A stretch of 20,314 nt of DNA from Ruminococcaceae bacterium UBA4306 (GCA_002394725.1 DGUQ01000025.1:1408-21721), one strand, 5' to 3'. Counted from the first letter of the stretch, positions 12,095 through 19,958 are shown. The notes: generated by a model from the letters alone, not told the origin. Numbers and translations are program-made.

Positions 12095-14524
12095 ATGAAA
12101 CGTATTCTCAGCTTGATCCTTGCAGTCGCTATGTTATGCAGCGTTTGCTGTGTGACTTCCTTTGCCGAGGCGAGAGAGCCGCAAAACAACGGAGCTTCCG
12201 GCGACAACCCGGCTGTGGGCAACAGTCTCGGAAATAAGCCCTACACGGTACAAAAGATATCAAACCCCGATCGCGGCGAACGTGAAGTCGACGGTCTGAT
12301 CGAGGGAGGAGACCGCGAGAACAGCTACACATGGCGTTTGGCGATGCGCGGCGACGATATTTATGTTGCCACAACACGCAACATTGCGAGCGCTCTGGTC
12401 AATATGTACGGCGGTGAGTTCGCAAAGGCAGGTATCTCGCTCGATACCTTCTGGTCGATGATCGATGTTGTTACCAACGGCGACATTCCGCGCAACGACG
12501 CGAACGAGGGAGCGAACATTATCCGCTATAACCGTAAAACCGGTCAATTTGACGTCATCTATACAGCTGACACAGGCGACTATTTCCGCATGGCGGTCAC
12601 TTTCGGTGATAATGTATACTTCGGTTCCTATTCTGCTGTTCCGACAAATCCGCAGTATATCCTCAAACTGGATACCGAGGGTAACTTTACAAAGGTATTT
12701 GAGACGATGGGTTCCGTTTCTCTGCGCGCGAACTGCGTCTATGACGATCACCTGTTCTTTGCCGGTGCGGATGACCGCACTCCCGTTGCGGAGGGCGAGA
12801 CCGCTCCCGTCGCAAAGATGGCGGTTCTGCGCAAGAGTAACGAGGATGATACCGTTTGGGAGCGTGTAGCTGATTTCAGAGATTTCGGCAATACCGCGTA
12901 TGATCCGATCCATACCAGCTGGGCAGGCGCTCCGATCTGGGAGCTTGCCAATCATAACGGTTATATCTACGCGACCGCGCCGACCCACAGCGGCTTTGTT
13001 ATCTACAAGGGCAGACCTGCCGAGGAGGGCGAGGACGCGAACGAGTACGGATGGATCTGGGAAGAAGTCGCAGGTATGACTAACGGGATCAATCATCCCG
13101 GCTTGTCCGACGTAGAGGGCGGTGAACCGGGCACCATGCGCTCTTTGATCGGCTCTGTTTATGAATTCAACGGCGAATTGTATGCCTATAACTTTGACCA
13201 CAGCTTCGGCGGCGAGGCGTCCGCTTTCGCGGGTATGCTGCAGCAGGTTGCCGGTCAGGACGTCAAGGCGAGTGAGTATCTCTTCTATCTTTATGATTCG
13301 CTTCATAATCCGCAGAAGGTATGGAAGCTCAACGACGAGACCGGCAAATTTGAGGAGCTGACTGCCTTTACCGAGATGATGGAAGGTACCACGAACGAAT
13401 ATGTATGGCGCCTGGGTGCGTATGACGGCGACCTGTACGTCGCCACGATGGACGCCGGTATCTTCTACAACTATCTGACGCAGCTGACCAACGGCAGCTT
13501 TTTCTCGATGACAAAGGAGGAGCGTCAGCAAAAGCTCGGCTACATCAACGATCTGCTTGCGCTGCTCGCTAAGTCCAAGGGAAATGAATTGATTGAGAAG
13601 CTGAAGAGCAAGCTGGCGGAGCTCAAGGCGTTGCTTGAGAACTTTGATCCCGAGGCGACGTTCACCGAGGCGACATATGAGTATCTCATGAAATATGCCG
13701 GTCTTGAGACGGCGGTCGATGAACTGCTGACTCAGATAAAGGAACAGATCGACCAAAAATTGGTCGGCGAGATGGCGGAAGAGATCATCGACTCCCGCGA
13801 GAACAATATTGCGACAACAGGCGTGGGAGCTTACAACGTCGATTTTTCGTACCTCTCCGACGTCCTTACCGAGGAAGAGATCGCCGAGCTGGATGCCTTC
13901 TTCAACGGCGATATTCCCACGGATGGATACGTATGGTCGTTTGAGTTCGATTCAGTTAAGTTCAAAACCGAGCTTAAGAGTATGTTCACAAAGCTGCTCA
14001 AAGACAATATCGATCTTATTCGGACAAAGCTTGAGGAAATCTACAACTCTGTTGACTGGAAGGGTCTGGAGATGTACGCGTATATCAATAACGCTGTCAT
14101 GAACGATGAATGGGGCTTTGATATGTACCGTACCTCTGACGGTGGTGAAACGTTTGAGGTCATCACCCGAAACGGCTTCGGCGACAAGTATAACTACGGT
14201 TGCCCTGCTTTCCTCGAAACAGAAGAAGGCTTGTATTTCGGCACCTGTAACCCGTTCTACGGCGGTCAGCTCTATCTGCTGACGAATATGGCGCAAGCGC
14301 CTGAATCCAATATCCTCGGTGATGTTGACGGTGACGGGAAGGTGACTGTCCTTGACGTGACCTGTATTCAGCGTTATATGACGGGTATTCCGACATTTGC
14401 TATTCACGAAGCCATAGCCGATGCGAATGAGGACAAATCCATCACGATCCTCGACGCGACGAGTATCCAAAGGTGGCTTGCCAATATGCCTTCAAACGAT
14501 AATATCGGCAAACCGATCTCGTAA
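12095..14524 (+). CDS. Secreted beta-propeller-like protein with type I dockerin
   Basis: 809 residues. A signal peptide (KRILSLILAVAMLCSVCCVTSFA) is cut near residue 24. The body has repeated blade-like strands with a common pattern: GDDIYVATTRN, GDNVYFGSY, YDDHLFFAGADD, HNGYIYATAPT, FNGELYAYNFDH, YDGDLYVATMDAG, EEGLYFGTCNP. A helical, Lys/Glu-rich insertion lies at about 470-640. The C-terminus (742-797) is a dockerin with two calcium loops, DVDGDGKVTVLD and DANEDKSITILD, each followed by a helix with IQR. Dockerins bind cohesins on scaffold or surface proteins, so the protein is probably displayed or assembled outside the cell. No catalytic domain is recognised. GAGGAGGG supports the start. 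The substrate or ligand is unknown. Confidence 0.8.
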   Translation: MKRILSLILAVAMLCSVCCVTSFAEAREPQNNGASGDNPAVGNSLGNKPYTVQKISNPDRGEREVDGLIEGGDRENSYTWRLAMRGDDIYVATTRNIASALVNMYGGEFAKAGISLDTFWSMIDVVTNGDIPRNDANEGANIIRYNRKTGQFDVIYTADTGDYFRMAVTFGDNVYFGSYSAVPTNPQYILKLDTEGNFTKVFETMGSVSLRANCVYDDHLFFAGADDRTPVAEGETAPVAKMAVLRKSNEDDTVWERVADFRDFGNTAYDPIHTSWAGAPIWELANHNGYIYATAPTHSGFVIYKGRPAEEGEDANEYGWIWEEVAGMTNGINHPGLSDVEGGEPGTMRSLIGSVYEFNGELYAYNFDHSFGGEASAFAGMLQQVAGQDVKASEYLFYLYDSLHNPQKVWKLNDETGKFEELTAFTEMMEGTTNEYVWRLGAYDGDLYVATMDAGIFYNYLTQLTNGSFFSMTKEERQQKLGYINDLLALLAKSKGNELIEKLKSKLAELKALLENFDPEATFTEATYEYLMKYAGLETAVDELLTQIKEQIDQKLVGEMAEEIIDSRENNIATTGVGAYNVDFSYLSDVLTEEEIAELDAFFNGDIPTDGYVWSFEFDSVKFKTELKSMFTKLLKDNIDLIRTKLEEIYNSVDWKGLEMYAYINNAVMNDEWGFDMYRTSDGGETFEVITRNGFGDKYNYGCPAFLETEEGLYFGTCNPFYGGQLYLLTNMAQAPESNILGDVDGDGKVTVLDVTCIQRYMTGIPTFAIHEAIADANEDKSITILDATSIQRWLANMPSNDNIGKPIS

Positions 14525-14554
14525 AAGAATCTAACAAAAGTGAGGATGTTTGAT

Positions 14555-15346
14555 TTGAGAAAAAAAGTTGTTGCTGTGATCGGCGTGTTTGCGCTTTTGA
14601 TGAGCGCGACGCTGGTCGGCTGTAATAAGACAGAAAGCACCGAGAAACAGGAGATCATCGGCATCATCGGCGCGATGGACGTTGAGGTCAATTTGCTCAA
14701 GGAATCCGCCAAGATCTCCGAGACCCAAAAGATCGCCGAGATGGAGTTCTGCAAGGGCAAGATCGGGGATAAGGAGGTCGTCATCGTCAAGTGCGGCATG
14801 GGCAAGGTCAATGCCGGTATCTGCGCGAACACCCTGATCAATGAATTCGGCTGCACCAGGATCATCAACACCGGCGTCGCCGGCTCGCTGGACAACAAGA
14901 TCGATATCGGCGATATCGTGGTATCCACCGACGCGGTACAGCACGATTATGACGTTGAGGCGATCGGCTTCAAGAAGGGCGAGATCCCTTATACCGGCAA
15001 GGTAGCCTTTGAAGCGGACGAAGCCATGCGTAAGGAGGCTGTCGAGGCGGTCAAGACCTCCGCGCCCGATATCCATGTGTTTGAGGGCAGAGTTTGCTCG
15101 GGCGACCAGTTTATTTCTAAAAAAGAACAAAAGGACAAGATCATCTCCGATTTCGGCGGTATGTGCTGTGAGATGGAGGGCGCCGCGATCGCGCAGACGT
15201 GCTATCTGAACAGCACGCCGTTCGTCGTCATCCGCGCGATCTCCGATAAGCCCGATGAGACCGAGATCGTCGAGTATAAGGTCTTTGAGGAACAGGCGGC
15301 GCAGCGCTGTGCCAAGATCGTCCGCTATATGGTCGAGAGAGGATGA
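14555..15346 (+). CDS. Lipoprotein 5'-methylthioadenosine/S-adenosylhomocysteine nucleosidase
   Basis: 263 residues from TTG 14555. Residues 1-23 form a lipoprotein signal ending in LVGC. The rest matches the MTA/SAH nucleosidase fold: IGAMDVEV with catalytic Glu E44, NTGVAGSLD, CEMEGAAIAQ (ribose contact) and AISDKPDE with catalytic Asp D231. The enzyme cleaves methylthioadenosine and S-adenosylhomocysteine to adenine and a sugar. Family members are normally cytoplasmic, so the lipobox is unusual and places the enzyme outside the membrane. GAGG at 14542-14545 is well spaced for the TTG; a GTG at 14540 has no ribosome site, and ATG 14546 is too close. The gene follows the dockerin gene by 30 bases and may share its transcript. 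A bidirectional terminator follows. Confidence 0.85.
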   Translation: MRKKVVAVIGVFALLMSATLVGCNKTESTEKQEIIGIIGAMDVEVNLLKESAKISETQKIAEMEFCKGKIGDKEVVIVKCGMGKVNAGICANTLINEFGCTRIINTGVAGSLDNKIDIGDIVVSTDAVQHDYDVEAIGFKKGEIPYTGKVAFEADEAMRKEAVEAVKTSAPDIHVFEGRVCSGDQFISKKEQKDKIISDFGGMCCEMEGAAIAQTCYLNSTPFVVIRAISDKPDETEIVEYKVFEEQAAQRCAKIVRYMVERG

Positions 15347-15386
15347 TCCTCCGCGGTCAGCTTCTGTGTAATAATCAAAATCAAAA

Positions 15387-15428
15387 GCCCTGTCTTTCCG
15401 TTTTGTGAAAAGACAGGGCATGATTATT
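15387..15428. terminator. Bidirectional rho-independent terminator
   Basis: 11-bp perfect stem GCCCTGTCTTT (15387-15397) and AAAGACAGGGC (15409-15419). T-rich sequence lies on both sides (TTATTTTATTT on +, TTTTGATTTTGATT on -). It separates the convergent nucleosidase and symporter genes. Confidence 0.85.
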
Positions 15429-15462
15429 TTATTTGTGACCGAACATGATCCGATCGGGGAAA

Positions 15463-16878
15463 TCACTCCCAGTGGTGGAGCTCCTTGGGATCAAGCCCGA
15501 TGTTCTTCGCGTGGAAAACGGGATTGAGCTTTTGTTTTCTTTGCCCCTCAAAATCCTTGAGCGCCTTGATCGCAATGCCCGACAGGATGATACAGCAGGG
15601 GATGTTGATCAGCGTCATACCGCCCATCGTGATATCCGCCAGCGCCCATGCCAGATCCATCGGAGTCAGCGCGCCGAAGAAGATCACCGCGACACAGCAG
15701 AGGTAGAACACGGTCATGAATTCTTTGGAGGGTTTTTTCTTCTTGTTGAGATACGCTAAGGCGTTGTCGACATAGTAGAGGTTGCCGATCAGGGTCGTGA
15801 ACGCGAAGAGCACCATCGCGATGGTGATGAAGATCGGGCCAAAGCCGCCGAATACGGTGGATACCGCCTGCTGGACATACGGCGCGCCGGATACGTCCGT
15901 GCCGCGCGCAACGCCGGAGGTCAGGCACATCAGTGCCGTAGCGGTGCATAGGAGCATGGTGTCGATGTAGACGGATACGGTCTGTACCAGACCCTGCTTG
16001 ACGGGATGGGTGACGTCGGCAGACGCCGAGGCGTTCGGAGCGGAGCCTACGCCCGCTTCGTTAGAGAACAGACCGCGCTTGATGCCGAATACCATGCACG
16101 AGCCGGTGATGCCGCCGAAGATCGCGCGGAAGTTGAACGCGTCCGCAAAGATCGCCTTGAAGGTGCCGGGGATGTTGGGGATATGGGTGAAGATGATGAT
16201 GAGCGAGATCAGTACATACGCGATACCCATCACGGGGACGATCCTCTCGGTGAGCCGGACGATGCGCTTGCCGCCGCCCATCAGACAGAAGCCGACGAGC
16301 AGCGCAAGGATGCCGCCTACGATCACGGGCGTCCATGTCTTATCATAAAAGTCGTAGATCTCAAAGGAGGATTGCAGGTTGTAGGAGCACAGCAGATTGA
16401 AGCCGAAGGCGTAGGTCGCAATCAAAAATACGCAGAAAATGCCGGCGATCAGCGGCTTTTTGAGCGCCTTTTCGATATAATACGCGGGGCCGCCGAAGAA
16501 ATGGCCGTCTTTGTCCTTTTGCTTGAAGATCTGCGCTAAGGTGCTCTCGATGAACGCCGACGAAGCGCCGATGATGCACATCAGCCACATCCAGAAGCAC
16601 GCGCCGGGGCCGCCCAGACAGATCGCGGTCGATACGCCGACGATGTTGCCGGTGCCCACGCGCGACGCGGTCGATACCATCAATGCCTGAAAGGACGATA
16701 CCTTCTGATTGTCGGCAGGCTTTTCGACGATCAGCTTGCACGCCGTACCAAACAACCGTATCTGTACGCCCTTGGTGCGGATGGTGAAGTACAGCCCTGC
16801 CGCAGCCAATACGATCACAAGGATGGGAAAGTACATAATGTCGTCGATCTTGTTGAAAATATAGGTGATAAAGTCCAT
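15463..16878 (-). CDS. Alanine:cation symporter of the AGCS family
   Basis: 471 residues, the usual size. The family signature is at 74-98 (RVGTGNIVGVSTAICLGGPG...CFWMW), followed by IIGASSAFIESTLAQIFK, FFGGPAYYIEKAL, and later RGLFSNEAGVGSAPNASA, all characteristic of AGCS transporters. About ten to eleven hydrophobic helices are visible. It imports alanine or glycine together with sodium or protons. GGAGGC lies six bases before the ATG, and a promoter is seen upstream on the minus strand. It converges with the nucleosidase gene. The gene is GC-rich like the flanks and looks intact. The exact substrate cannot be fixed from sequence alone. Confidence 0.95.
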   Translation of the reverse strand: MDFITYIFNKIDDIMYFPILVIVLAAAGLYFTIRTKGVQIRLFGTACKLIVEKPADNQKVSSFQALMVSTASRVGTGNIVGVSTAICLGGPGACFWMWLMCIIGASSAFIESTLAQIFKQKDKDGHFFGGPAYYIEKALKKPLIAGIFCVFLIATYAFGFNLLCSYNLQSSFEIYDFYDKTWTPVIVGGILALLVGFCLMGGGKRIVRLTERIVPVMGIAYVLISLIIIFTHIPNIPGTFKAIFADAFNFRAIFGGITGSCMVFGIKRGLFSNEAGVGSAPNASASADVTHPVKQGLVQTVSVYIDTMLLCTATALMCLTSGVARGTDVSGAPYVQQAVSTVFGGFGPIFITIAMVLFAFTTLIGNLYYVDNALAYLNKKKKPSKEFMTVFYLCCVAVIFFGALTPMDLAWALADITMGGMTLINIPCCIILSGIAIKALKDFEGQRKQKLNPVFHAKNIGLDPKELHHWE

Positions 16879-16905
16879 GGTCGCCTCCGAACAGTTGGTA
16901 AATTT

Positions 16906-16935
16906 ATTATAGCATAGATTGTATTATCAGCACAA
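16906..16935 (-). promoter_or_regulatory. Promoter of the AGCS symporter
   Basis: On the minus strand TTGTGC (16935-16930) and TATAAT (16911-16906) are 18 bases apart, and the ATG follows 27 bases downstream of the -10 box with GGAGGC between. The remainder of the gap to 17083 carries the divergent promoter of the next gene and nothing else recognised. Confidence 0.65.
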
Positions 16936-17015
16936 GAGAATTCGACGTTTTGTGTGCGCTTTTTTCAAAATCATCCATATCGCTTTGATCGCTGTCATCA
17001 ATCGGACGACAACAG

Positions 17016-17044
17016 TTGACACAATGCGTAAAAACAATTATATT
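17016..17044 (+). promoter_or_regulatory. Promoter of the rsmJ-like gene
   Basis: TTGACA (17016-17021) and TATATT (17039-17044), spacer 17. It stands 40 bases before the start codon of the methyltransferase and is divergent from the symporter promoter. Confidence 0.75.
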
Positions 17045-17083
17045 TTATACTAAGTAGATTTTCGGAAAAAGAACGGTTAACTT

Positions 17084-17821
17084 ATGAATGATTGGGACAA
17101 GATAACAATGTATATAAGCAAGGATGGCGACCGTGAGGCGGCAGAGCAGCTGTCGCGTCGGCTCGGTGTGCCGATCGCGGACAGTATGGGGGAGGAACTC
17201 ACCCTTGTATTCGACGGCACGGGACTGTCGCTGGTCGGTTACGGTATGCGGTATCAGGGCGACTTTTCCCGTATGCTCAACCGCGTGACCAAGGGGCGGC
17301 TCCGCCACGAAATGCTCGTCAAGATCGCCAAGACGAAAACCGAGCATCCCACAGCGGTCGACGCCGCCGCGGGGATGGGGGAGGACAGTTTCCTGCTTGC
17401 CGCCGCCGGTTACGAGGTGATCCTCTTTGAGCAGGACGCGGTCATTGCCGCGCTGCTTCGGGACGTCCTGCGCCGTGCGCGTGAGGATGAACGCCTGCGA
17501 GAGATCGTCGGCAGGATGCGCCTGACAGAGGGCAACAGCATCGCGCTGATGCCGCGGCTCGGGATCACGCCCGAGATCGTCTATCTCGACCCGATGTTTC
17601 CGCCGCGAAAAAAGAGCGGCTTGATCCAAAAGAAGCTCCAGCTGATCCAAAAGCTCGAACAGCCCTGTGCGAATGAGAGGGAGCTGTATGACGCCGCCGC
17701 GGCATTGCACCCGAAGAAAATCATCATCAAGCGGCCGCTCAACGGCGCACTGCTCGCCGAAAAAAAGCCGAGCTATACCGTCAAGGGCAAGGCGATCCGC
17801 TATGATGTGGTAGTGCTGTAA
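17084..17821 (+). CDS. rsmJ: 16S rRNA (guanine-1516-N2)-methyltransferase RsmJ-like
   Basis: 245 residues, close to the RsmJ length. SAM-binding motif I is AVDAAAGMGEDSF (91-103). The target motif YLDPMFPPRKKSGL (167-180) is the RsmJ signature, corresponding to YLDPMFP in the enterobacterial enzyme. The C-terminus HPKKIIIKRPLNG fits the last core strand. RsmJ methylates G1516 of small-subunit rRNA in E. coli; the exact position in this organism is inferred. The ribosome site is weak (GAACGG), and a second in-frame ATG exists at 17108; the first is chosen for family length. It lies 89 bases before trmO, another RNA methyltransferase, with a hairpin between. Confidence 0.85.
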   Translation: MNDWDKITMYISKDGDREAAEQLSRRLGVPIADSMGEELTLVFDGTGLSLVGYGMRYQGDFSRMLNRVTKGRLRHEMLVKIAKTKTEHPTAVDAAAGMGEDSFLLAAAGYEVILFEQDAVIAALLRDVLRRAREDERLREIVGRMRLTEGNSIALMPRLGITPEIVYLDPMFPPRKKSGLIQKKLQLIQKLEQPCANERELYDAAAALHPKKIIIKRPLNGALLAEKKPSYTVKGKAIRYDVVVL

Positions 17822-17843
17822 AAAATGTCATTGCTATATATGC

Positions 17844-17865
17844 GGTACGTCGCAAGCGCCGTACC
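17844..17865. repeat. GGTACG hairpin between rsmJ and trmO
   Basis: GGTACG (17844-17849) and CGTACC (17860-17865), with inner CGC/GCG pairing. No T-run follows, so it is more likely a small dispersed hairpin repeat than a terminator. Confidence 0.5.
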
Positions 17866-17910
17866 CTACAATCCTCTGTAACGCTATATCAACCAAATTG
17901 AGGTGTAATA

Positions 17911-18648
17911 ATGGAATACCAACCGATCGCATATATACACAACGATTTCCCGACCAAGTTCGGACTGCCGCGCCAGAGCGGACTGTCCGAGCATTTGATC
18001 TCACAAATTGTCATGGAAAAGGAATACCGCAACCCCGACGCCTTTCGCGGTATCGGGGAGTTTGAATACCTGTGGCTGATCTGGTGCTTTGAGCCGATGG
18101 GGAAGCGCGCTACATTGGAGAACGCTTCAACCGAGGATCGTGTATCCAAGCGCGCTTCAACCATGCACGCATGGTCGCCTACCGTCCGACCGCCCAAGCT
18201 CGGCGGCAATAAGCGCATGGGTGTGTTCGCGACACGCTCTCCCAATCGTCCGAATCCGATCGGGCTGACTCGCGTCAAGCTGCTGCGCACCGAGCTGACC
18301 GCCGATCGGGGGCTCGTCCTCACGGTATCGGGAGCCGATCTGATGAACGGCACCGCGATATTGGACATCAAGCCGTATCTGCCGTATGCCGACAGCGTGC
18401 CCGACGCCGCGACAGGCGATTACGGCCCCGAGCACCAGCAGATCATGGCGGTCACGATCCCCGATGATATCGCCGCCCTGTTCAGCGAGGAACAGCGCGA
18501 AGCGCTCAAAGAGGTGCTGTCCTTCGATCCGCGTCCCGGGTACCAGCATGATCCCGATCGCGTGTACGGCTTTGCTTACGGCGGCTATGATGTGCGATTC
18601 AAGGCGGACGATCACACCATCACCGTTGTGGAGGCGGTACCCATTTAA
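17911..18648 (+). CDS. trmO: tRNA (N6-threonylcarbamoyladenosine37-N6)-methyltransferase TrmO
   Basis: 245 residues of the TsaA/YaeB family. N-terminal PIAYIHNDFPTKFGLPRQSG matches the entry strand and substrate loop, GIGEFEYLWLIWCF the core, GVFATRSPNRPNPIGL (104-119) the SAM-binding signature, and LDIKPYLPYAD (151-161) the second signature. A C-terminal extension with DPRPGYQHDPDRVYGFAYGGYDVRF matches the longer bacterial form. It methylates the t6A base next to the anticodon of certain tRNAs, using S-adenosylmethionine. GAGGTG precedes the ATG. It is probably in one operon with rsmJ. Nothing abnormal is seen. Confidence 0.93.
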   Translation: MEYQPIAYIHNDFPTKFGLPRQSGLSEHLISQIVMEKEYRNPDAFRGIGEFEYLWLIWCFEPMGKRATLENASTEDRVSKRASTMHAWSPTVRPPKLGGNKRMGVFATRSPNRPNPIGLTRVKLLRTELTADRGLVLTVSGADLMNGTAILDIKPYLPYADSVPDAATGDYGPEHQQIMAVTIPDDIAALFSEEQREALKEVLSFDPRPGYQHDPDRVYGFAYGGYDVRFKADDHTITVVEAVPI

Positions 18649-18749
18649 AAGCCTCCCTTTGGTAAAGGTGAGGTGTTGTCCAAATCTATTGATTTGGGAT
18701 ACAACACCCATACACAGGAGAGGCGCCGAGGTACGAGGCGGAGGGATTG
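18649..18749. repeat. Hairpin-rich dispersed repeat after trmO
   Basis: Read on the minus strand, the ends (CAATCCCTCCG... and ...CACCTTTACCAAAGGGAGGC) match the repeat at about 19777-19827. Here the middle contains an extra hairpin, GGTGTTGT (18672-18679) with ACAACACC (18701-18708) and an inner CAAATC/GATTTG. CCTTT-GGT-AAAGG (18656-18668) is a further small stem. No coding potential. It may serve as the trmO terminator. Confidence 0.6.
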
Positions 18750-18769
18750 TTAAAATGTACGAGCAAAAG

Positions 18770-18811
18770 CGAGAAACTTATTATTTGTAGCAAGAAACTT
18801 ATTACTTGTAG
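18770..18811 (+). repeat. 21-bp tandem duplication
   Basis: GAGAAACTTATTATTTGTAG (18771-18790) and AAGAAACTTATTACTTGTAG (18792-18811) are adjacent near-copies with a 21-base period. They lie just upstream of the promoter of the next gene, and could be a regulator site or a slippage product. Confidence 0.6.
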
Positions 18812-18821
18812 TATTTGACGT

Positions 18822-18850
18822 TTGACTTTTTACGCGGATTGTACTATTCT
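18822..18850 (+). promoter_or_regulatory. Promoter of the zinc-ribbon membrane gene
   Basis: TTGACT (18822-18827) and TATTCT (18845-18850), spacer 17. A second TTGACG lies at 18815. AAAGGATG follows before the ATG at 18883. Confidence 0.5.
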
Positions 18851-18882
18851 ATATCAATAAAGCAAGATGAAAGGATGATACG

Positions 18883-19692
18883 ATGTTCTGTCAACATTGC
18901 GGAAAACCCATCCCCGACGGCGCGAACCACTGCAGCTTCTGCGGCGCCCGAGTCGATGAGCCTGCTCCGCGTCACGCGCGACCCGAGGATGACGAGCTCT
19001 ACTCCTATTCCGACCGCCGTGTTCCGGACGACGACGTCACCCGGGTATATGAGCCCGATCAGATCGATCAGACCAAGGTATATAACTTTGCTGCGTTTGA
19101 GGGTCAGGGCAACGGCTATGATCCGAATCGTGATCCGAATTACGATCCGAACTATGATCCGAACGATGATCCGAACGATGATCCGCGCTATCCCGACGGC
19201 CCCGTGCCGATCGGCGATGATTATGAGAATTATCAGGACGGACAGAGTGACGACACCTTCATGGACAGGGTCGATCAGCGCTTTCGCCGTGACGAATACG
19301 ATGATGATTATGATGACCCTCGCCGTCCGCGCAGGAAAAAGAGTAAGGCATGGATCTGGATCATCGTTGTGATCCTTGTCATCGCGGCGGTTGTGATCGC
19401 GTTCTTCGCCCTCAAGGGCAAGCTCTTCGGCAAGAATGATACAAAGCCCAGTGCTCCCACGACCGTTGCCGCCACCGCACAGCCGACGCAGGCTCCTGCG
19501 ACACAAGCGCCTGCTCCTACCGAAGCGTATGAGGAGGAGCGTGAACCTGAGACCTTCGCTCCCGCGCCTACCGAAGCGCCTGTGATCGTGACAGAAGCGC
19601 CCCGACCCGAGACGCAGGCTCCCACGCCGACGCAGGCTCCCGTACCCACGACGCCCGTGTCAAACGGCGGACAGGAGCAGGTCGCTGAATAA
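18883..19692 (+). CDS. Zinc-ribbon single-pass membrane protein with DPN repeats and Pro/Thr-rich outer tail
   Basis: 269 residues. Zinc ribbon C3, C6, C17, C20 (MFCQHCGKPIPDGANHCSFCG), an acidic disordered region containing six DPN-type tetrapeptides (81-104), a cluster of basic residues (RRPRRKKSK), one transmembrane helix at about 156-177 (WIWIIVVILVIAAVVIAFFA), and an outer tail rich in PTQAP/PTEAP repeats to the end. The topology should be ribbon inside and tail outside by the positive-inside rule. Function unknown. It shares the overall plan of the island proteins at 4272 and 4727 but is clearly diverged and GC-rich, so it is a chromosomal relative. AAAGGATG supports the start. It is followed by an interrupted terminator. 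Confidence 0.75.
   Translation: MFCQHCGKPIPDGANHCSFCGARVDEPAPRHARPEDDELYSYSDRRVPDDDVTRVYEPDQIDQTKVYNFAAFEGQGNGYDPNRDPNYDPNYDPNDDPNDDPRYPDGPVPIGDDYENYQDGQSDDTFMDRVDQRFRRDEYDDDYDDPRRPRRKKSKAWIWIIVVILVIAAVVIAFFALKGKLFGKNDTKPSAPTTVAATAQPTQAPATQAPAPTEAYEEEREPETFAPAPTEAPVIVTEAPRPETQAPTPTQAPVPTTPVSNGGQEQVAE
19120..19191 (+). repeat. Six 12-base tandem units coding Asp-Pro-Asn/Arg-X
   Basis: GATCCGAAY plus one variable codon is repeated in frame: DPNR, DPNY, DPNY, DPND, DPND, DPRY. The third codon position varies little, so the array is recent and likely to change in copy number between strains. Confidence 0.85.
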
Positions 19693-19710
19693 TGAAAATA
19701 AAGAGGAAAT

Positions 19711-19869
19711 GCCGACACCTGTCCAATATCATTAAGTTTAGGAATATGTATCTCGCTGACGCTCGGACAATTGATACAATCCCTCAGTCACCGTTCGGTG
19801 ACAGCTCCCTTTACCAAAAGGAGCCTTTCTTAACTTAATGATATTGGGCACCTGTCGGCTTTTCTTTTT
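19711..19869 (+). terminator. Terminator hairpin interrupted by an inserted repeat
   Basis: GCCGACA (19711-19717) and TGTCGGC (19853-19859) followed by TTTTCTTTTT make a good rho-independent stem, but they are separated by about 135 bases. Removing the insert and one copy of CACCTGT restores GCCGACACCTGTCGGC, a 7-bp stem with a CC loop right after the zinc-ribbon gene. Confidence 0.65.
19723..19848. mobile_element. MITE-like element with 16-bp inverted ends and 7-bp target duplication
   Basis: CCAATATCATTAAGTT (19723-19738) is perfectly inverted at 19832-19847. CACCTGT stands directly on both sides (19716-19722 and 19849-19855), with one extra G at 19848. The inside (about 126 bases) has no ORF and contains GTCACCG-TT-CGGTGAC and CCTTT/AAAGG stems of the dispersed repeat type. 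The size and structure fit a non-autonomous miniature transposable element; the transposase family is unknown. Confidence 0.65.
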
Positions 19870-19873
19870 GGTG

Positions 19874-19905
19874 TTTACAAACTTCGACGGATATGGTAAT
19901 ATAAT
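19874..19905 (+). promoter_or_regulatory. Promoter of the FAD-dependent oxidoreductase gene
   Basis: TTTACA (19874-19879) with TAATAT (19897-19902) at a spacing of 17; an overlapping perfect TATAAT stands at 19900-19905. An AT-rich leader with ACAGGAGGA precedes the ATG at 19959. Confidence 0.5.
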
Positions 19906-19958
19906 ACTGTATGAGCAATTTTTTTTGATTGATACTACATTTCTACAGGAGGATCAAA

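Noticed and set aside
12260..13756. 498-codon minus-strand frame inside the dockerin gene
   Set aside because: It is the antisense of a gene with signal peptide, strong ribosome site and a dockerin. The product has no recognisable domain; long antisense frames are common in GC-rich genes.
16006..16539. 177-codon + strand frame within the AGCS symporter
   Set aside because: Arg/Asp/Glu-rich shadow of a strongly conserved transporter frame, with no ribosome site.
18770..18811. Two tandem 21-base copies considered as a CRISPR unit
   Set aside because: Only two adjacent copies with no spacer between and no cas genes in the window.
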